Assembly (NCBI GenBank): GCA_965178125.1
Contig: CBCXTV010000001.1
Coordinates: 296,975-360,974, forward strand
Source: Bilabrum cf. latius
Lineage: Eukaryota; Bigyra: Bicosoecida; Bigyra; Bicosoecida
Length of the DNA: 64,000 nucleotides
Direction of reading: 5' to 3'
In this document: piece after piece, positions 1 to 8,923 of the stretch
Layout of the letters: each line of letters begins with the position of its first letter
How positions within the stretch are numbered: the first letter of the stretch is position 1
The notes under the pieces: generated by a model
The model's database searches: none
The model's input: the letters and a program-made list of their open reading frames with translations, nothing else
Told to the model about the DNA's origin: nothing
Made by a program: the position numbers and the translations under genes

Positions 1-224
1 TGAATATTTAATGAAGACCCTTCGGAAGCTGACGAAGTTTGTCAGCTTGTCGGAGCGCAGCCTGGGTCCTTGTCAACAAACATGGAGGGTTTCGGGGCGG
101 ATTTCCAGCGTTCCGCCTTGATATCGAGTGCACCTCGAGGTCGGGATCGAAGCGGGGCGGGCGGTTCGTCATCCTCTGTGATACGCTTAGGAGGCGCCGA
201 CTTGATGCCCACCTTGTCCCCCAA

Positions 225-623
225 TCACTCCAGACGTAACTGGGGAACTCTACCCGTCGTGGGCCGGGTACGCCTCCGAATCCCACGCGAGCCGTTCCCC
301 ACGGCGCACCGATAAGCGCCGCTGCAAGCGTACCAAGAGGGGCGTACCAAGAGGTGCTTCCTTCGCTCGGCAGTGTGGCACTTCAAGCAGTAGAATGTGC
401 CACTCCCAGCACGTAGGTGGAGTTTGCGAGCTGCCGGCCGACATGCTCGTGTGGTGACCTCCGGCGCACCGATAAGTGCCGCTGCAAGCGCACCAATACT
501 ACTTCGCTTGGGAGCGTGGCACTTTAAGCAATGCAGTGCGCCGGTTTTCGTGCACGCCCAGTCGCGCGGACGCCGCAGGTGGCTTGGCGGTAGGATAGAA
601 TTAGTGGCGGGTCGGTTTTGCAT
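225..623 (-). CDS. Hypothetical protein with duplicated CLKCH motif (unit 1)
   Basis: This 132-codon minus-strand frame starts at an ATG (621-623). It contains the pentapeptide CLKCH twice, about 50 residues apart, because the DNA underneath is an internal direct repeat (about 300-410 and 460-560, both starting with a GGCGCACCGATAAG-type sequence). The family is not recognised. CxxC-containing small proteins occur elsewhere in the unit, but in GC-rich DNA a frame of this length can arise by chance. Copies lie at 14059-14457 and 39641-40039. No other gene is seen in the first 797 bases of block A. Confidence 0.22.
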   Translation of the reverse strand: MQNRPATNSILPPSHLRRPRDWACTKTGALHCLKCHAPKRSSIGALAAALIGAPEVTTRACRPAARKLHLRAGSGTFYCLKCHTAERRKHLLVRPSWYACSGAYRCAVGNGSRGIRRRTRPTTGRVPQLRLE

Positions 624-936
624 GTCTTCCCTCTCCTCTTGATATGGTACACAAAGGCAAGAGCCTGACGATGCAGACGGAACTCCTGGATTTCACCGCC
701 ACATTCCTAGTCAAGACAGCCCTCGACTAAACAGACGCCGAGTTATCTTGAGCAGCATCCCACGACGCAGTGATGTGGACGGCAAGGGTGATGCCATGCT
801 TTCCGGGCCTCCCATGTGACCGCTTTTTGCGTACCGAAACACTTTCCGAGGTCGACGCCCCGGCGGAGCACGCCGGCGCGGCGGCAAGCGTCGATGTTGC
901 GGGCGGCCCAGCCATGAGGTACATGATCAAGTACGC

Positions 937-1152
937 GGAAAGCACGCAGAGCGTCGTCAATCCGTTCGTGAGCCGCGAGTTCCAAAAGGTCTTCGAGCAC
1001 ATCCGCCCGGAAAGCACGCAGAGCATCGTCAATCCGTTCGTGAGCCGCGAGTTCCAGAAGGTCTTCGAGCACATCCCCCCGGAAAGCACGCAGAGCATCG
1101 TCAATCCGTTCGTGAGCCGCGAATTCCAAAAGGTCTTCGAGCACATCCCCCG
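937..1152 (+). repeat. 72-bp tandem triplication, first set (unit 1)
   Basis: Three direct copies of 72 bp start at 937, 1009 and 1081. Each keeps frame and encodes a 24-residue block beginning ESTQ and ending with VFEHI plus two residues. The parent GT25-like gene (codons around 23753-23820) has this block once. Copies of this set are at 14771-14986 and 40353-40568. Confidence 0.95.
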
Positions 1153-1779
1153 GATGATGTCGAGCATGCGGACGCCCTGCTCCGGATGATGTCGGCCATG
1201 CGGACGCTCTTCCCAGACCTTGCGCGGCAGCGGGACGAAAATGGAGCTCTCCCTGCACCGCAAGCACGCCGGAAACCTGGTGCACTTCCACGTATGCATG
1301 ACGGACTCCGAGAGGTCGCATCGTTGTCGCGTGGCGGAGGATTTCATTTGGGCCGGCAGCAGGCCGAATGTCGTGTACGGCTTTTAGGTACCGAACCCGA
1401 GCTCCCGGCAGCAGCGCAGGCGGCATGCTTGGGGCGGCACGTGGATCTTCGACGACGCCATTACGCTAAGCGATTGCGGGTCGAGGGTGCAGATCGGCGC
1501 GCCGCAGTCGAAGCTCTTGGCGATGGTCGTGCCCCGGAAGTCGGGCCAGGGCATTCTCCGAGTCTCTTTGCCGATGATGTCTGAGGAGAAACCGTCCGAG
1601 AGCATTGCTGTTTCCTTGGGAGACGGCCGCAATCTTCGTGGGCGTCAAGGCGCCGGTAATATGGGAAACGAGGGCGGCATGTTGGCGCGCGAGGTCGACG
1701 CCCCGGCGGAGCACGCCGGCGCGGCGGCAAGCGTCGATGTTGCGGGCGGCCCAGCCATGAGGCACATGATCAAGTACGC

Positions 1780-1995
1780 GGAAAGCACGCAGAGCGTTGT
1801 CAATCCGTTCGTGAGCCGCGAGTTCCAAAAGGTCTTCGAGCACATCCCCCCGGAAAGCACGCAGAGCGTCGTCAATCCGTTCGTGAGCCGCGAGTTCCAG
1901 AAGGTCTTCGAGCACATCCCCCCGGAAAGCACGCAGAGCATCGTCAATCCGTTCGTGAGCCGCGAGTTCCAAAAGGTCTTCGAGCACATCCCCCG
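1780..1995 (+). repeat. 72-bp tandem triplication, second set (unit 1)
   Basis: The same 72-bp block occurs three times, at 1780, 1852 and 1924. It belongs to the second member of an 843-bp-spaced duplication inside block A. Copies are at 15614-15829 and 41196-41411. Confidence 0.95.
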
Positions 1996-2221
1996 GATGA
2001 TGTCGAGCATGCGGACGCCCTGCTCCGGATGATGTCGGCCATGCGGACGCTCTTCCCAGACCTTGCGCGGCAGCGGGACGAAAATGGAGCTCTCCCTGCA
2101 CCGCAAGCACGCCGGAAACCTGGTGCACTTCCACGTATGCATGACGGACTCCGAGAGGTCGCATCGTTGTCGCGTGGCGGAGGATTTCATTTGGGCCGGC
2201 AGCAGGCCGAATGTCGTGTAC

Positions 2222-2880
2222 GACGTATGGTCAGACGCAGCCGCTTGGAAGGCGGGTGGCGGCGTGGCAGACGGGAAGGATGTCGGAACCTGGGGTTCAT
2301 GGAAGACGCCTGCGAAGTCGTCATGGGGGGAGCCGTACGTGCCGTGGCAGGTCGCGCCGGAGCCGGCGGAGGAGGCGACATGGACTTGCAACGCGTGCCA
2401 GGGCCTAAGCCCCGGTCAGAGTACTTCAAGAAGTGGAAGGACTGGATCCAACCAGTTTGCCGGGTGTGTTGCGACAAGTTCGACAACGCGACGCCGTGGT
2501 GGGTGAGGTGCAAGAACTGCAAAAACGAGTATCCGGCGTACCGATTTCCCCAGAACCGCCGGAAGAAGGAGAACCTGCGCTATTTCTTCCCTGAGGACTG
2601 GTGCGCGAAGTGCCTGGTTGCGCGTGGCTGGAGTCTCCATGATGTCCGTTCCTCTGCGGGTGAAGCGAAGCGTTGGGTGCCAAAAGCTGGCGCGAATACC
2701 GGTGACGGCGACAACGACGCTCGTGCTCCCGCACGCGACGAGCCTCCTGCAGGAGGCGCCGCCTCCTGCAGCAACGCCGTGCGTCAGAGTCCTTCGCGTG
2801 ACGAGGCCTTGGATGACATCAACCGGGCCATGGAGCTTCTCCGGAATGCGGAGAAATTCATCTCCGCGATGCCATCGTGC
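2222..2880 (+). pseudogene. Broken copy of the cysteine-rich (CxxC) gene
   Basis: About 660 bp corresponding to 6058-6717 of the intact gene. A one-base shortening near 2403-2412 shifts the frame and removes the first CxxC pair from the open frame; the original frame then meets a TAA. The downstream CxxC pairs are kept in the 373-codon frame 2029-3150, which goes on into P354 and GT25 fragments. Equivalent positions are 16056-16714 and 41638-42296. Confidence 0.8.
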
Positions 2881-2915
2881 ATGCAGTGTGCGGTGCAGGA
2901 CCAGTTGATGCAGGG

Positions 2916-3424
2916 CATCGTCAAAGACCAGGCCCTCTTGGATATCTTCTCCGGCAAGATAACGGACTGGATCAAATACCATCCGGCCACTCTTGGGGCG
3001 ATCCAATCCCATCGAAACGCATGGCTGTGGGCTGAGAACCACACGCCGACGGAATGGCTCATGGTTGTCGAGGATGATATCGAACCTCGCGAAGCATGCG
3101 TGGATCGGCTACTCGTAGTTCTTCACGCCATCGCGAAAACCCCAAGGTGACGCAGATGGCCATGTTAGCGGGGTCAGAAGCACCGAGAATGGTCAGCCTC
3201 CAGCGCGGAAACTCCACCTCCATCCACAACTGCGAGCGCCTCTTGGACGTGCGGACCTATCCGGCGCACTGGGTAGACAACACATTTGTGGTCCCCTACC
3301 ACGTCGGCATGGGCCTAAAGTGGTATCTCATCAGCCCGGAGGGGAGGAAGGCGCTCCTGAAGATGCGGATCCCGAACCGAAGCTTCGAACGCTGCGTCTG
3401 GCGCCGCCTCTTCGACACGTTCCA
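2916..3424 (+). pseudogene. Broken GT25-like domain fragment
   Basis: About 509 bp matching 21916-22425 of the intact GT25-like gene, including the SH and EDD motif region. At 3136-3139 there are four A where the parent has five (22135 onward); this single-base loss shifts the frame and ends the upstream frame at 3150. The original frame resumes in the overlapping frame 3096-3527. Copies are at 16750-17258 and 42332-42840 with the same frameshift. Confidence 0.85.
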
Positions 3425-3610
3425 CGCCGGCGAAACCTCGAGTTTTGGCATCAAGATCGTGTCGCGGCCAGGCTGTACGACGGCGGCAAGAAGACGGAGA
3501 AGGAGGATGCTCACGGTATCGCCCTGATCATCTGCACGACTTCGTGGGGCTCCATGACGTAACGGCGAGCGAGAACATTGACTGGTGGCGTGGCTGGAGG
3601 ATCTCGGGAA

Positions 3611-3915
3611 CACACGGCGGGCGAGCCGTTTTTCAAAAGGAGCACGGGTCCTTCGGGACGCCATTTCACTTACGGCGGGCGAGCCGTTTTCCGAATGGTG
3701 CGGGGGTCCTACTGATGCACACGGCGATCGCTGGTTCACTCACGGCGGACACACGGCGGGCGAGCCGTTTTTCAAAAGGAGCACGGGTCCTTCGGGACGC
3801 CATTTCACTTACGGCGGGCGAGCCGTTTTCCGAATGGTGCGGGGGTCCTACTGATGCACACGGCGATCGCTGGTTCACTCACGGCGGGCGAGCCGTTTTC
3901 CGAATGGTGCGGAGT
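3611..3915. repeat. 139-bp tandem repeat (unit 1)
   Basis: Two full 139-bp copies (3611-3749, 3750-3888) and a partial third. Each contains the 16-mer GGCGGGCGAGCCGTTT in two variants, followed by TTCAAAAGG or TCCGAATGG. The origin is not recognised. Frames through it are repeats of the DNA unit, not a credible protein. The flanks 3556-3610 and 3916-4054 hold nothing recognisable. Confidence 0.9.
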
Positions 3916-4054
3916 CCTCCAGATGACCACGGTGATGGGTGGCAGCATGTCATAGGCGCGCCGTCGGAAGCTTCCCCTTCGAGTGCTGCCTAAAACTGAG
4001 AAACCTGGAGATCCTAGCATCGTATGGAGGCAAGAGGTAACACCTTGGGGTCCG

Positions 4055-4225
4055 TTCTCCGCTTCAATTCCTGTCCCAAATCCGATTCCCATTTCGAGAC
4101 CGAAAAAGGTGACCCGGAAAACGACGGTACTTATTTCTGAACCGTTTTCCGGACGCTTTCCGGGCCTCCCATGTGACCGCTTTTTGCGTACCGAAACACG
4201 TTCCGCGCGTGAGGAGCAGATGCGG
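4055..4225. repeat. R167 repeat, version with extra CTTA (unit 1)
   Basis: A left half of 75 bp (4055-4129) and a right half of 92 bp (4134-4225) are joined by CTTA. The two halves match 5148-5222 and 5223-5314, where they are joined directly. The left half alone precedes block B (18736-18810, 44564-44638) and the right half alone follows it (30805-30896, 56630-56721). The joint reads TA-CT-TA here and TA at 5221. Copies are at 17889-18059 and 43471-43641. Confidence 0.85.
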
Positions 4226-4232
4226 GGATTTC

Positions 4233-5145
4233 GCCAAAAATGGCCGATCCGCACAAGGAATTTAAGTTGCGGCGACACAGCTCGGACCCCGGCTTTTTTT
4301 TGGCTGTTTCGGGGCCCCAAGAGGGCTCCCGGCCCCAAAAAGGGCAAAACGCGAGGTTGTGGTGGAAAAAATGGGCCCCAAGGAGCCCCCAAACGACGCA
4401 AAACGCCACGTTGTGGTGGATTTTAGAGCCCCTAAATCGCCCAAAAAAGACGCAAAACGCCACGTGGTGGTGGATTTTAGAGCCCCTAAATCGCCAAAAA
4501 AGACGCAAAACGCCACGTTGTAGTGGATTTTAGAGCCCCTAAATCGCCCAAAAAAGACGCAAAACGCCACGTTGTGGTGTTTTTTTTGAGCGTTTTCGGG
4601 GGGCTCGGAAGGGGACCCCCCCAGGATTTGGCCAAAAATGGCCGATCCACACAAGGACTTTAAGTTGCGGCGACACAGTTCGGGCCCCGGTTTGTTTTTG
4701 CGGTTTGGGGGCCCCGAGAGGGCTCCCGGCCCCAAAAAGGGCAAAACGCGAGGTTGTGGTGGAAAAAATGGGCCCCAGGCAGCCCCCAAACGACGCAAAA
4801 CGCCACGTTGTGGTGGATTTTAGAGCCCCTAAATCGCCCAAAAAAGACGCAAAACGCCACGTTGTGGTGGATTTTAGAGCCCCTAAATCGCCCCAAAGAG
4901 ACGCAAAACGCCACGTTGTAGTGGATTTTAGAGCCCCTAAACCGCCCTAAAAAGACGCAAAACGCCACGTTGTGGTGTTTTTTTTTTGAGCGTTTTGGGG
5001 GGGCCCGGAAGGGGACCCCCCCAGATTTGGCCCAAAATGGCCGATCCACACAAGGAATTTAAGTTGCGGCGACACAGTTCGGGCCCCGGGGTTTGTTTTG
5101 CTGTTTGGGGGCCCCAAGAGGGCTCCCGGGAGGCCCTAGAGTGGC
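4233..5145. repeat. Nested satellite: 54-bp units inside about 400-bp units (unit 1)
   Basis: Higher-order repeats start at 4233, 4631 and 5030, each opening with a GCCAAAAATGGCCGATCC-like segment. Inside them are arrays of 54-bp repeats, for example from 4395, 4449, 4502 and 4556, containing CGCCACGTTGTGGTGG. Both strands are open in several frames because 54 is a multiple of three; I do not treat these as genes. Confidence 0.92.
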
Positions 5146-5147
5146 CC

Positions 5148-5314
5148 TTCTCCGCTTCAATTCCTGTCCCAAATCCGATTCCCATTTCGAGACCGAAAAA
5201 GGTGACCCGGAAAACGACGGTATTTCTGAACCGTTTTCCGGACGCTTTCCGGGCCTCCCATGTGACCGCTTTTTGCGTACCGAAACACGTTCCGCGCGTG
5301 AGGAGCAGATGCGG
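5148..5314. repeat. R167 repeat at the A/C junction of unit 1
   Basis: This 167-bp repeat spans the point where block B is present in the other units. The joint GGTA is at 5219-5222. It is identical to 4055-4225 apart from the missing CTTA. Confidence 0.85.
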
Positions 5315-5714
5315 ATCTCCGCGGGGTCCTAGTTGTGTCCTTTTTCGGGGGACGAAATCGGGCGCACTTGTCGTGCCGATTCGTGGTCGTCTCTGAGACC
5401 GGCTGCGAGTCGGGAAAGGTGCCCGGGAGATGCTCGTGTCCTTGGCTTCGTATTTCTCCGCGTATTCTTCAAACGCGGGCGCACGTCTCCTACCGATTCG
5501 TGGTCGGTTTCCGAGGCCGATCGCGAGTCGGGAAATGCGCCCGCGATGCGCTCTCGATCTCGGAAAGGGCGGGAGTCCGTTCTTGCATTCGGAATGGGCG
5601 GGGAGTTGCTTTTCCTGGGAGCATGTGCGAGATTCCTTCTCCGCGGGTCCTCTTTCGGCTTCGGCAGTCAGCAGCGCACTCTGCGGGAACGGCATTCTCC
5701 GAGTCTCTTTGCCG
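5315..5714 (+). other. Upstream region of the cysteine-rich gene
   Basis: About 400 bases before the preferred start. It contains a diverged direct duplication 117 bp apart (5359 and 5476, both starting CGGGCGCAC and containing CCGATTCGTGGTCG). The reading frame of the gene stays open upstream to an ATG at 5430, so a longer protein (430 residues) is possible. The block A fragment of this gene starts at 5691, inside this region. Copies are at 30897-31296 and 56722-57121. Confidence 0.5.
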
Positions 5715-6722
5715 ATGATGTCTGAGGAGAAACCGTCCGAGAGCATTGCTGTTTCCTTGGGAGACGGCCGCAATCTTCGTGGGCGTCGAGGCGCCGGTGA
5801 TATGGGAAACGAGGGCGGCATGTTGGCGCGCGAGGTCGACGCCCCGGCGGAGCACGCCGGCGCGGCGGCAAGCGTCGATGATTCGGGCGGCCCCCACATC
5901 GAGAGCGGCGGCGCGGAGGCGGCGTCCACGGGGATGCTCGGAGAGGAGAGCGGCAAGGCAGCGCCGAAGGAGGACGCCGAAGACGACGGCGGCAAGAAGA
6001 CGGAGGAGGAGGATGCTCGCGGCGGTGGACGTGCTGTGGTGCCCGGAGGTAATGACGACGTATGGACCGACGCAGCAGCTTGGAAGGCGGGTGGCGGCGT
6101 GGCAGCCGGGGCGGTCTCTGGCGCTGATAGCTGGGTTCTATGGGGGACCCCTGCGAAGTCGTCATGGGGGGAGACGTACGTGCCGCGGCAGGTCGCGCCG
6201 GAGCCGGCGGAGGAGGCGACATGGACTTGCAACGCGTGCCAGTGCTGCAAGCCCCGGTCGGCGTACTTCAAGAAGTGGAAGGACTGGATCCAACCAGTTT
6301 GCCGGGTGTGTTGCGACAAGTTCGACAACGCGACGCCGTGGTGGGTGTGGTGCAAGAACTGCAAAAACGAGTATCCGGCGTACCGATTTCCCCAGATCCG
6401 CCGGAAGAAGGAGAACCTGCGCTATTTCTTCCCTGAGGACTGGTGCGCGAAGTGCCTGGTTGCGCGTGGCTGGAGTCTCCATGATGTCCGTTCCTCTGCG
6501 GGTGAAGCGAAGCGTTGGGTGCCAAAAGCTGGCGCGAATACCGGTGACGGCGACAACGACGCTCGTGCTCCCGCACGCGACGAGCTTCCTGCAGGAGGCG
6601 CCGCCTCCTGCAGCAACGCCGTGCGTCAGAGTTCTTCGCGTGACGAGGCCTTGGATGACATCAAGCGGGCCATGGAGCTTCTCCAGAATGCGGAAAGGTT
6701 CCTCCTCACGATGCCAGCGTGA
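5715..6722 (+). CDS. Cysteine-rich protein with four CxxC pairs (unit 1)
   Basis: Numbered from the ATG at 5715 (335 residues). The N-terminal about 160 residues are acidic, Gly/Ala-rich and low in complexity. A compact Cys module follows, with pairs near C172/C175, C196/C199, C213/C216 and C244/C247, rich in W, K and Y between them, which suggests two zinc sites. A C-terminal about 90-residue tail ends in a short amphipathic stretch. CxxC-pair spacing of this sort is seen in Stc1- or zinc-ribbon-like modules, but I cannot name the family; a nucleic-acid or protein-binding role is inference. The frame opens from 5430; 5715 is preferred because the upstream part looks non-coding and contains duplications. 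Shredded copies lie in block A. Confidence 0.72.
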   Translation: MMSEEKPSESIAVSLGDGRNLRGRRGAGDMGNEGGMLAREVDAPAEHAGAAASVDDSGGPHIESGGAEAASTGMLGEESGKAAPKEDAEDDGGKKTEEEDARGGGRAVVPGGNDDVWTDAAAWKAGGGVAAGAVSGADSWVLWGTPAKSSWGETYVPRQVAPEPAEEATWTCNACQCCKPRSAYFKKWKDWIQPVCRVCCDKFDNATPWWVWCKNCKNEYPAYRFPQIRRKKENLRYFFPEDWCAKCLVARGWSLHDVRSSAGEAKRWVPKAGANTGDGDNDARAPARDELPAGGAASCSNAVRQSSSRDEALDDIKRAMELLQNAERFLLTMPA

Positions 6723-6922
6723 CGCGGGAGCTTCCCGAATGGGTCCGTCGTACTGTGAGGGCGCTCCGGAAGGAAGAGCGCGAGTGAGTCATCCTTGCGC
6801 CGAGGTGAGCGCGACGTCGGAGGAGCACGGTCGTTTGATTGGGAACGATATGGTCGGCAGAGTGTGAAAATCCGAGTTTCTCGTGCAGGATTGGGCAGCT
6901 CTCTAGATATCTTGCCTGGGAA

Positions 6923-7905
6923 GGGTGTGATGCGGTGGGAGCGCTTCCGCCTCACGTGGCAGACGTCCACACTTCCTGGTTCCCCGGCAGGCTGTTTGGC
7001 GAGACGGAGTGGCAAAGCATCCGCCTGCTGATTCCTACTTTGTTACCTCGATTGTGAGCTCGGAGCTTGGGGCGGAGGATTCTGCGGGCAGCTCATGTGT
7101 GCCTAGAGTGTCATCCCGCGACCCTCTGACTTCTGTTCGTGGCTTTACCTCTTCGCGCAGGAAGATTCCTCATGAGGCAAGCCCGGTCCGAACTCGCGTG
7201 GGATGCCGTGCGCTGGTGCGGCTTCCACTCATCCCCGGGGTGGGGAGCGCTGGGTAAAGGATCGTCTGTCCCTGCAAGTTTCGATTCGGCGAGGTGCGGC
7301 AGCATGACGCGGACCGAGGTGAAGTCCTTTGTCCGCGATAGGTCGCCGCGTCGCGCGGTGGCGACCCCACAGCGCCCAAATCCCATTCCGGAGAGGGGGT
7401 GTGATGCAGTGGGAGCCCTTCCGCCTCACGTGACAGACGTTCACACTTCCTGGTTCCCATAAGGTCTTCAGCACAGCGCATGCGAGGCAGGCTGTTCGGC
7501 GAGACGTAGTGGCATCGCCCCCGCCTGCTCATTCCTACTTTGTTACCTCGATTGTCAGCTTGGGGCTCGGGGGCGGCGGATTCAGCGGGCAGCTCATGTA
7601 TGCTGGAGTGTCATCCCGCGACCTCTGACTTCTGTCCGTGGCTTTACCTCTTCGCGCAGGAAGATTCCTCATGAGGCAAGCCCGGTGCGAACTCCTGTGG
7701 GATGCCGTGCGCTGGTTCGGATTCCACTCATGCCCGATGTGGGGAGCGCTAGGGTAAAGGATCGTCTGTCCCTGCAAGTTTCGATTCGGCTCGAGTCAAT
7801 GTGAGGAAGGAGAGGTGCGGCAGCATGACGCGGAACGAGGTGACGTCCTTTGTCCGCGATAGGTCGCCGCGTCGCGCGGTGGCGACCCCGCAGCGCCCAA
7901 ACCCC
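6923..7905. repeat. 475-bp tandem duplication (unit 1)
   Basis: Copy 1 (6923-7397) and copy 2 (from 7398) both start GGGTGTGATGC and include the landmark GAAGATTCCTCATGAGGCAAG. Copy 2 has gained about 28 bp after TTCCCAT and about 24 bp before the coiled-coil gene start, and the two differ at several bases. The start codon of the coiled-coil gene (7825) lies in copy 2; the equivalent ATG in copy 1 (near 7304) opens a frame that runs out of the repeat and stops. The stretch 6723-7824 holds no other recognisable gene. Copies are at 32505-33487 and 58330-59312. Confidence 0.88.
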
Positions 7906-8349
7906 GCCCCGCCAGCGAGTCCTCACTCGACAGCGGTGTCGAACCTGCAGCAGCGCTTCGAGAACATGCAGCAGCGTGCGGAAAGCTTGAGCGCTCAGCT
8001 GGAGTACGCCCAAAGTGTGATCAGGCTGCTCTCAGGCCTGTTGCGCGATGAGGCTCCTCGGTTCCATGCAGACTTTGATCCCGTGATTCGGCGTGCGATG
8101 TCTGGCGCAAGCGGCTCCGTTGCGGGTAGGTCTTTCCGTCTTGTGGACGGAGGCGTCATCCACGGACCTGACACAGCAGTCGCTGCTCCTCCGCGTCGTC
8201 TCATCGTTGAGGTGCGTACGGACTGGGAGATGACCGAGACTGCCTCAACTGTGCTGGATTCCTCAGGATCAGACGACATGGGTTCCGAGGACTCGCCGCC
8301 GCCGACCGTCGTCCTCCCCAGCGGCGCGGCGGGCGCCGGCGGTGCCTAG
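7825..8349 (+). CDS. Small coiled-coil protein, ends at in-frame TAG (unit 1)
   Basis: 174 residues from the ATG at 7825; the frame is open from a GTG at 7801. A basic, Pro-rich N-terminus (about 1-38) is followed by a predicted coiled coil (about 39-75, heptad-like Leu/Val with many Gln), a middle part, and an acidic Ser/Asp/Pro/Gly-rich end. The family is not recognised. After the TAG at 8347-8349 the same frame stays open to 8757 (136 codons) and encodes basic, then Cys-rich sequence with two CxxC motifs near 8650-8700, so the gene may originally have been longer. It lies upstream of the transposase on the same strand. Confidence 0.55.
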   Translation: MTRNEVTSFVRDRSPRRAVATPQRPNPAPPASPHSTAVSNLQQRFENMQQRAESLSAQLEYAQSVIRLLSGLLRDEAPRFHADFDPVIRRAMSGASGSVAGRSFRLVDGGVIHGPDTAVAAPPRRLIVEVRTDWEMTETASTVLDSSGSDDMGSEDSPPPTVVLPSGAAGAGGA

Positions 8350-8757
8350 TCCTCGGCAGCTCCTGCATCGGAGCCTCCTGTCGAGATTCGATCGCGCAAC
8401 GTCGTTCCTTACATTGCTTGCCGTCGCATGTGCCGGGCGGTGGTGGGTGTGCGTGTTCGCCGAAAGTTCCCGGCCTCGTCTTCCTCAGGAGAGCTCCTCG
8501 ACCCGAAATTGGCAGCTCAGCGCTGCCGTGGCCGATACAGTACCCGTGCACGGCCAGTTGGCAGCTACGCGCTGCCGTTGCCAATGTCGTCCGCACGAGA
8601 GCAGAGTGGCAGCTCAGCGCAGGCGAGAAACCGCGCTCGCAATGCTGCGAGGTGTATTCAATGCTGTGCACGTGTCTATCCCTCTCCCTGGTTTTGTCTC
8701 GCTTGCGCCAGTGTGACCGCAGCAGAGCGGGTGCTTCCCGTGCGTCTTCAGCTTTGA
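8350..8757 (+). pseudogene. In-frame continuation after TAG, with CxxC motifs (unit 1)
   Basis: Same frame as the coiled-coil gene, open for 136 codons. It contains a 49-bp repeat in three copies (about 8509, 8558, 8607), two of them with a 6-bp hairpin (GGCAGC with GCTGCC). Near its end is a Cys-rich patch with CxxC spacing. It may be the second half of a broken gene, a readthrough extension, or non-coding DNA open by chance. Copies are at 33932-34339 and 59757-60164. Confidence 0.35.
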
Positions 8758-8923
8758 GCACTCCTCCAGCGACAGGAAGGCATTCGCTTGCTCTCGCTCC
8801 CCGCCTGCGTCCTATCCCTCCCGGGTATCTTCAGAGGCCACAGGCAGTGCGAAGCTTGGCAGCGGGTCCGTCCGCGTCGTTTCGGCTGTGAGCGATCTTC
8901 TGCCCGGTTCCTCACGCGTCATA

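Larger units (their letters stand above)
798..3560 (+). pseudogene. Mosaic of shredded gene fragments (unit 1)
   Basis: A patchwork of sense-strand pieces of four genes that are intact elsewhere in the unit. In order: repeat R167 piece (798-842); cysteine-rich protein (848-904); GT25-like protein C-terminal part with a 72-bp triplication (908-1205); Rep-like HUH region (1206-1378); P354 protein (1387-1549); cysteine-rich protein (1550-1739); GT25-like C-terminal part again (about 1750-2048); Rep again (2049-2220); cysteine-rich protein (2222-2880); P354 (2879-2919); GT25 domain (2916-3424); short pieces of GT25-like, P354 and cysteine-rich genes (3425-3510); Rep motif C region (3511-3554). 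Block 908-1378 is repeated at 843 bp distance. Open frames of 132-373 codons run through it, but every one joins unrelated frames, so it is treated as non-functional. Confidence 0.85.

Noticed and set aside
2029-3150. 373-codon frame as a genuine zinc-finger/glycosyltransferase fusion gene
   Set aside because: It begins in an out-of-frame Rep piece, enters the cysteine-rich gene by a frameshift and ends at another frameshift in the GT25 piece, so it is a by-product of the mosaic.
3611-3915. CRISPR-like array because of regularly repeated GGCGGGCGAGCCGTTT
   Set aside because: The whole 139-bp unit is repeated including the 'spacers', so it is an ordinary tandem repeat.
5028-5050. Minus-strand GCCATTTTGG in the satellite resembling the core of the dinoflagellate spliced leader
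   Set aside because: Only about ten bases match; the flanking bases of the leader and its splice donor are missing, and the motif is part of a tandem satellite.
4233-5145. Long frames on both strands through the satellite, with an 18-residue periodic protein
   Set aside because: The 54-bp repeat length is a multiple of three, so any stop-free phase stays open; the same happens on both strands, and copy number varies between units.
5430-5714. Upstream 95 codons as part of the cysteine-rich protein
   Set aside because: The segment contains a non-coding-looking direct duplication and is unlike the rest of the protein; kept only as an alternative start.
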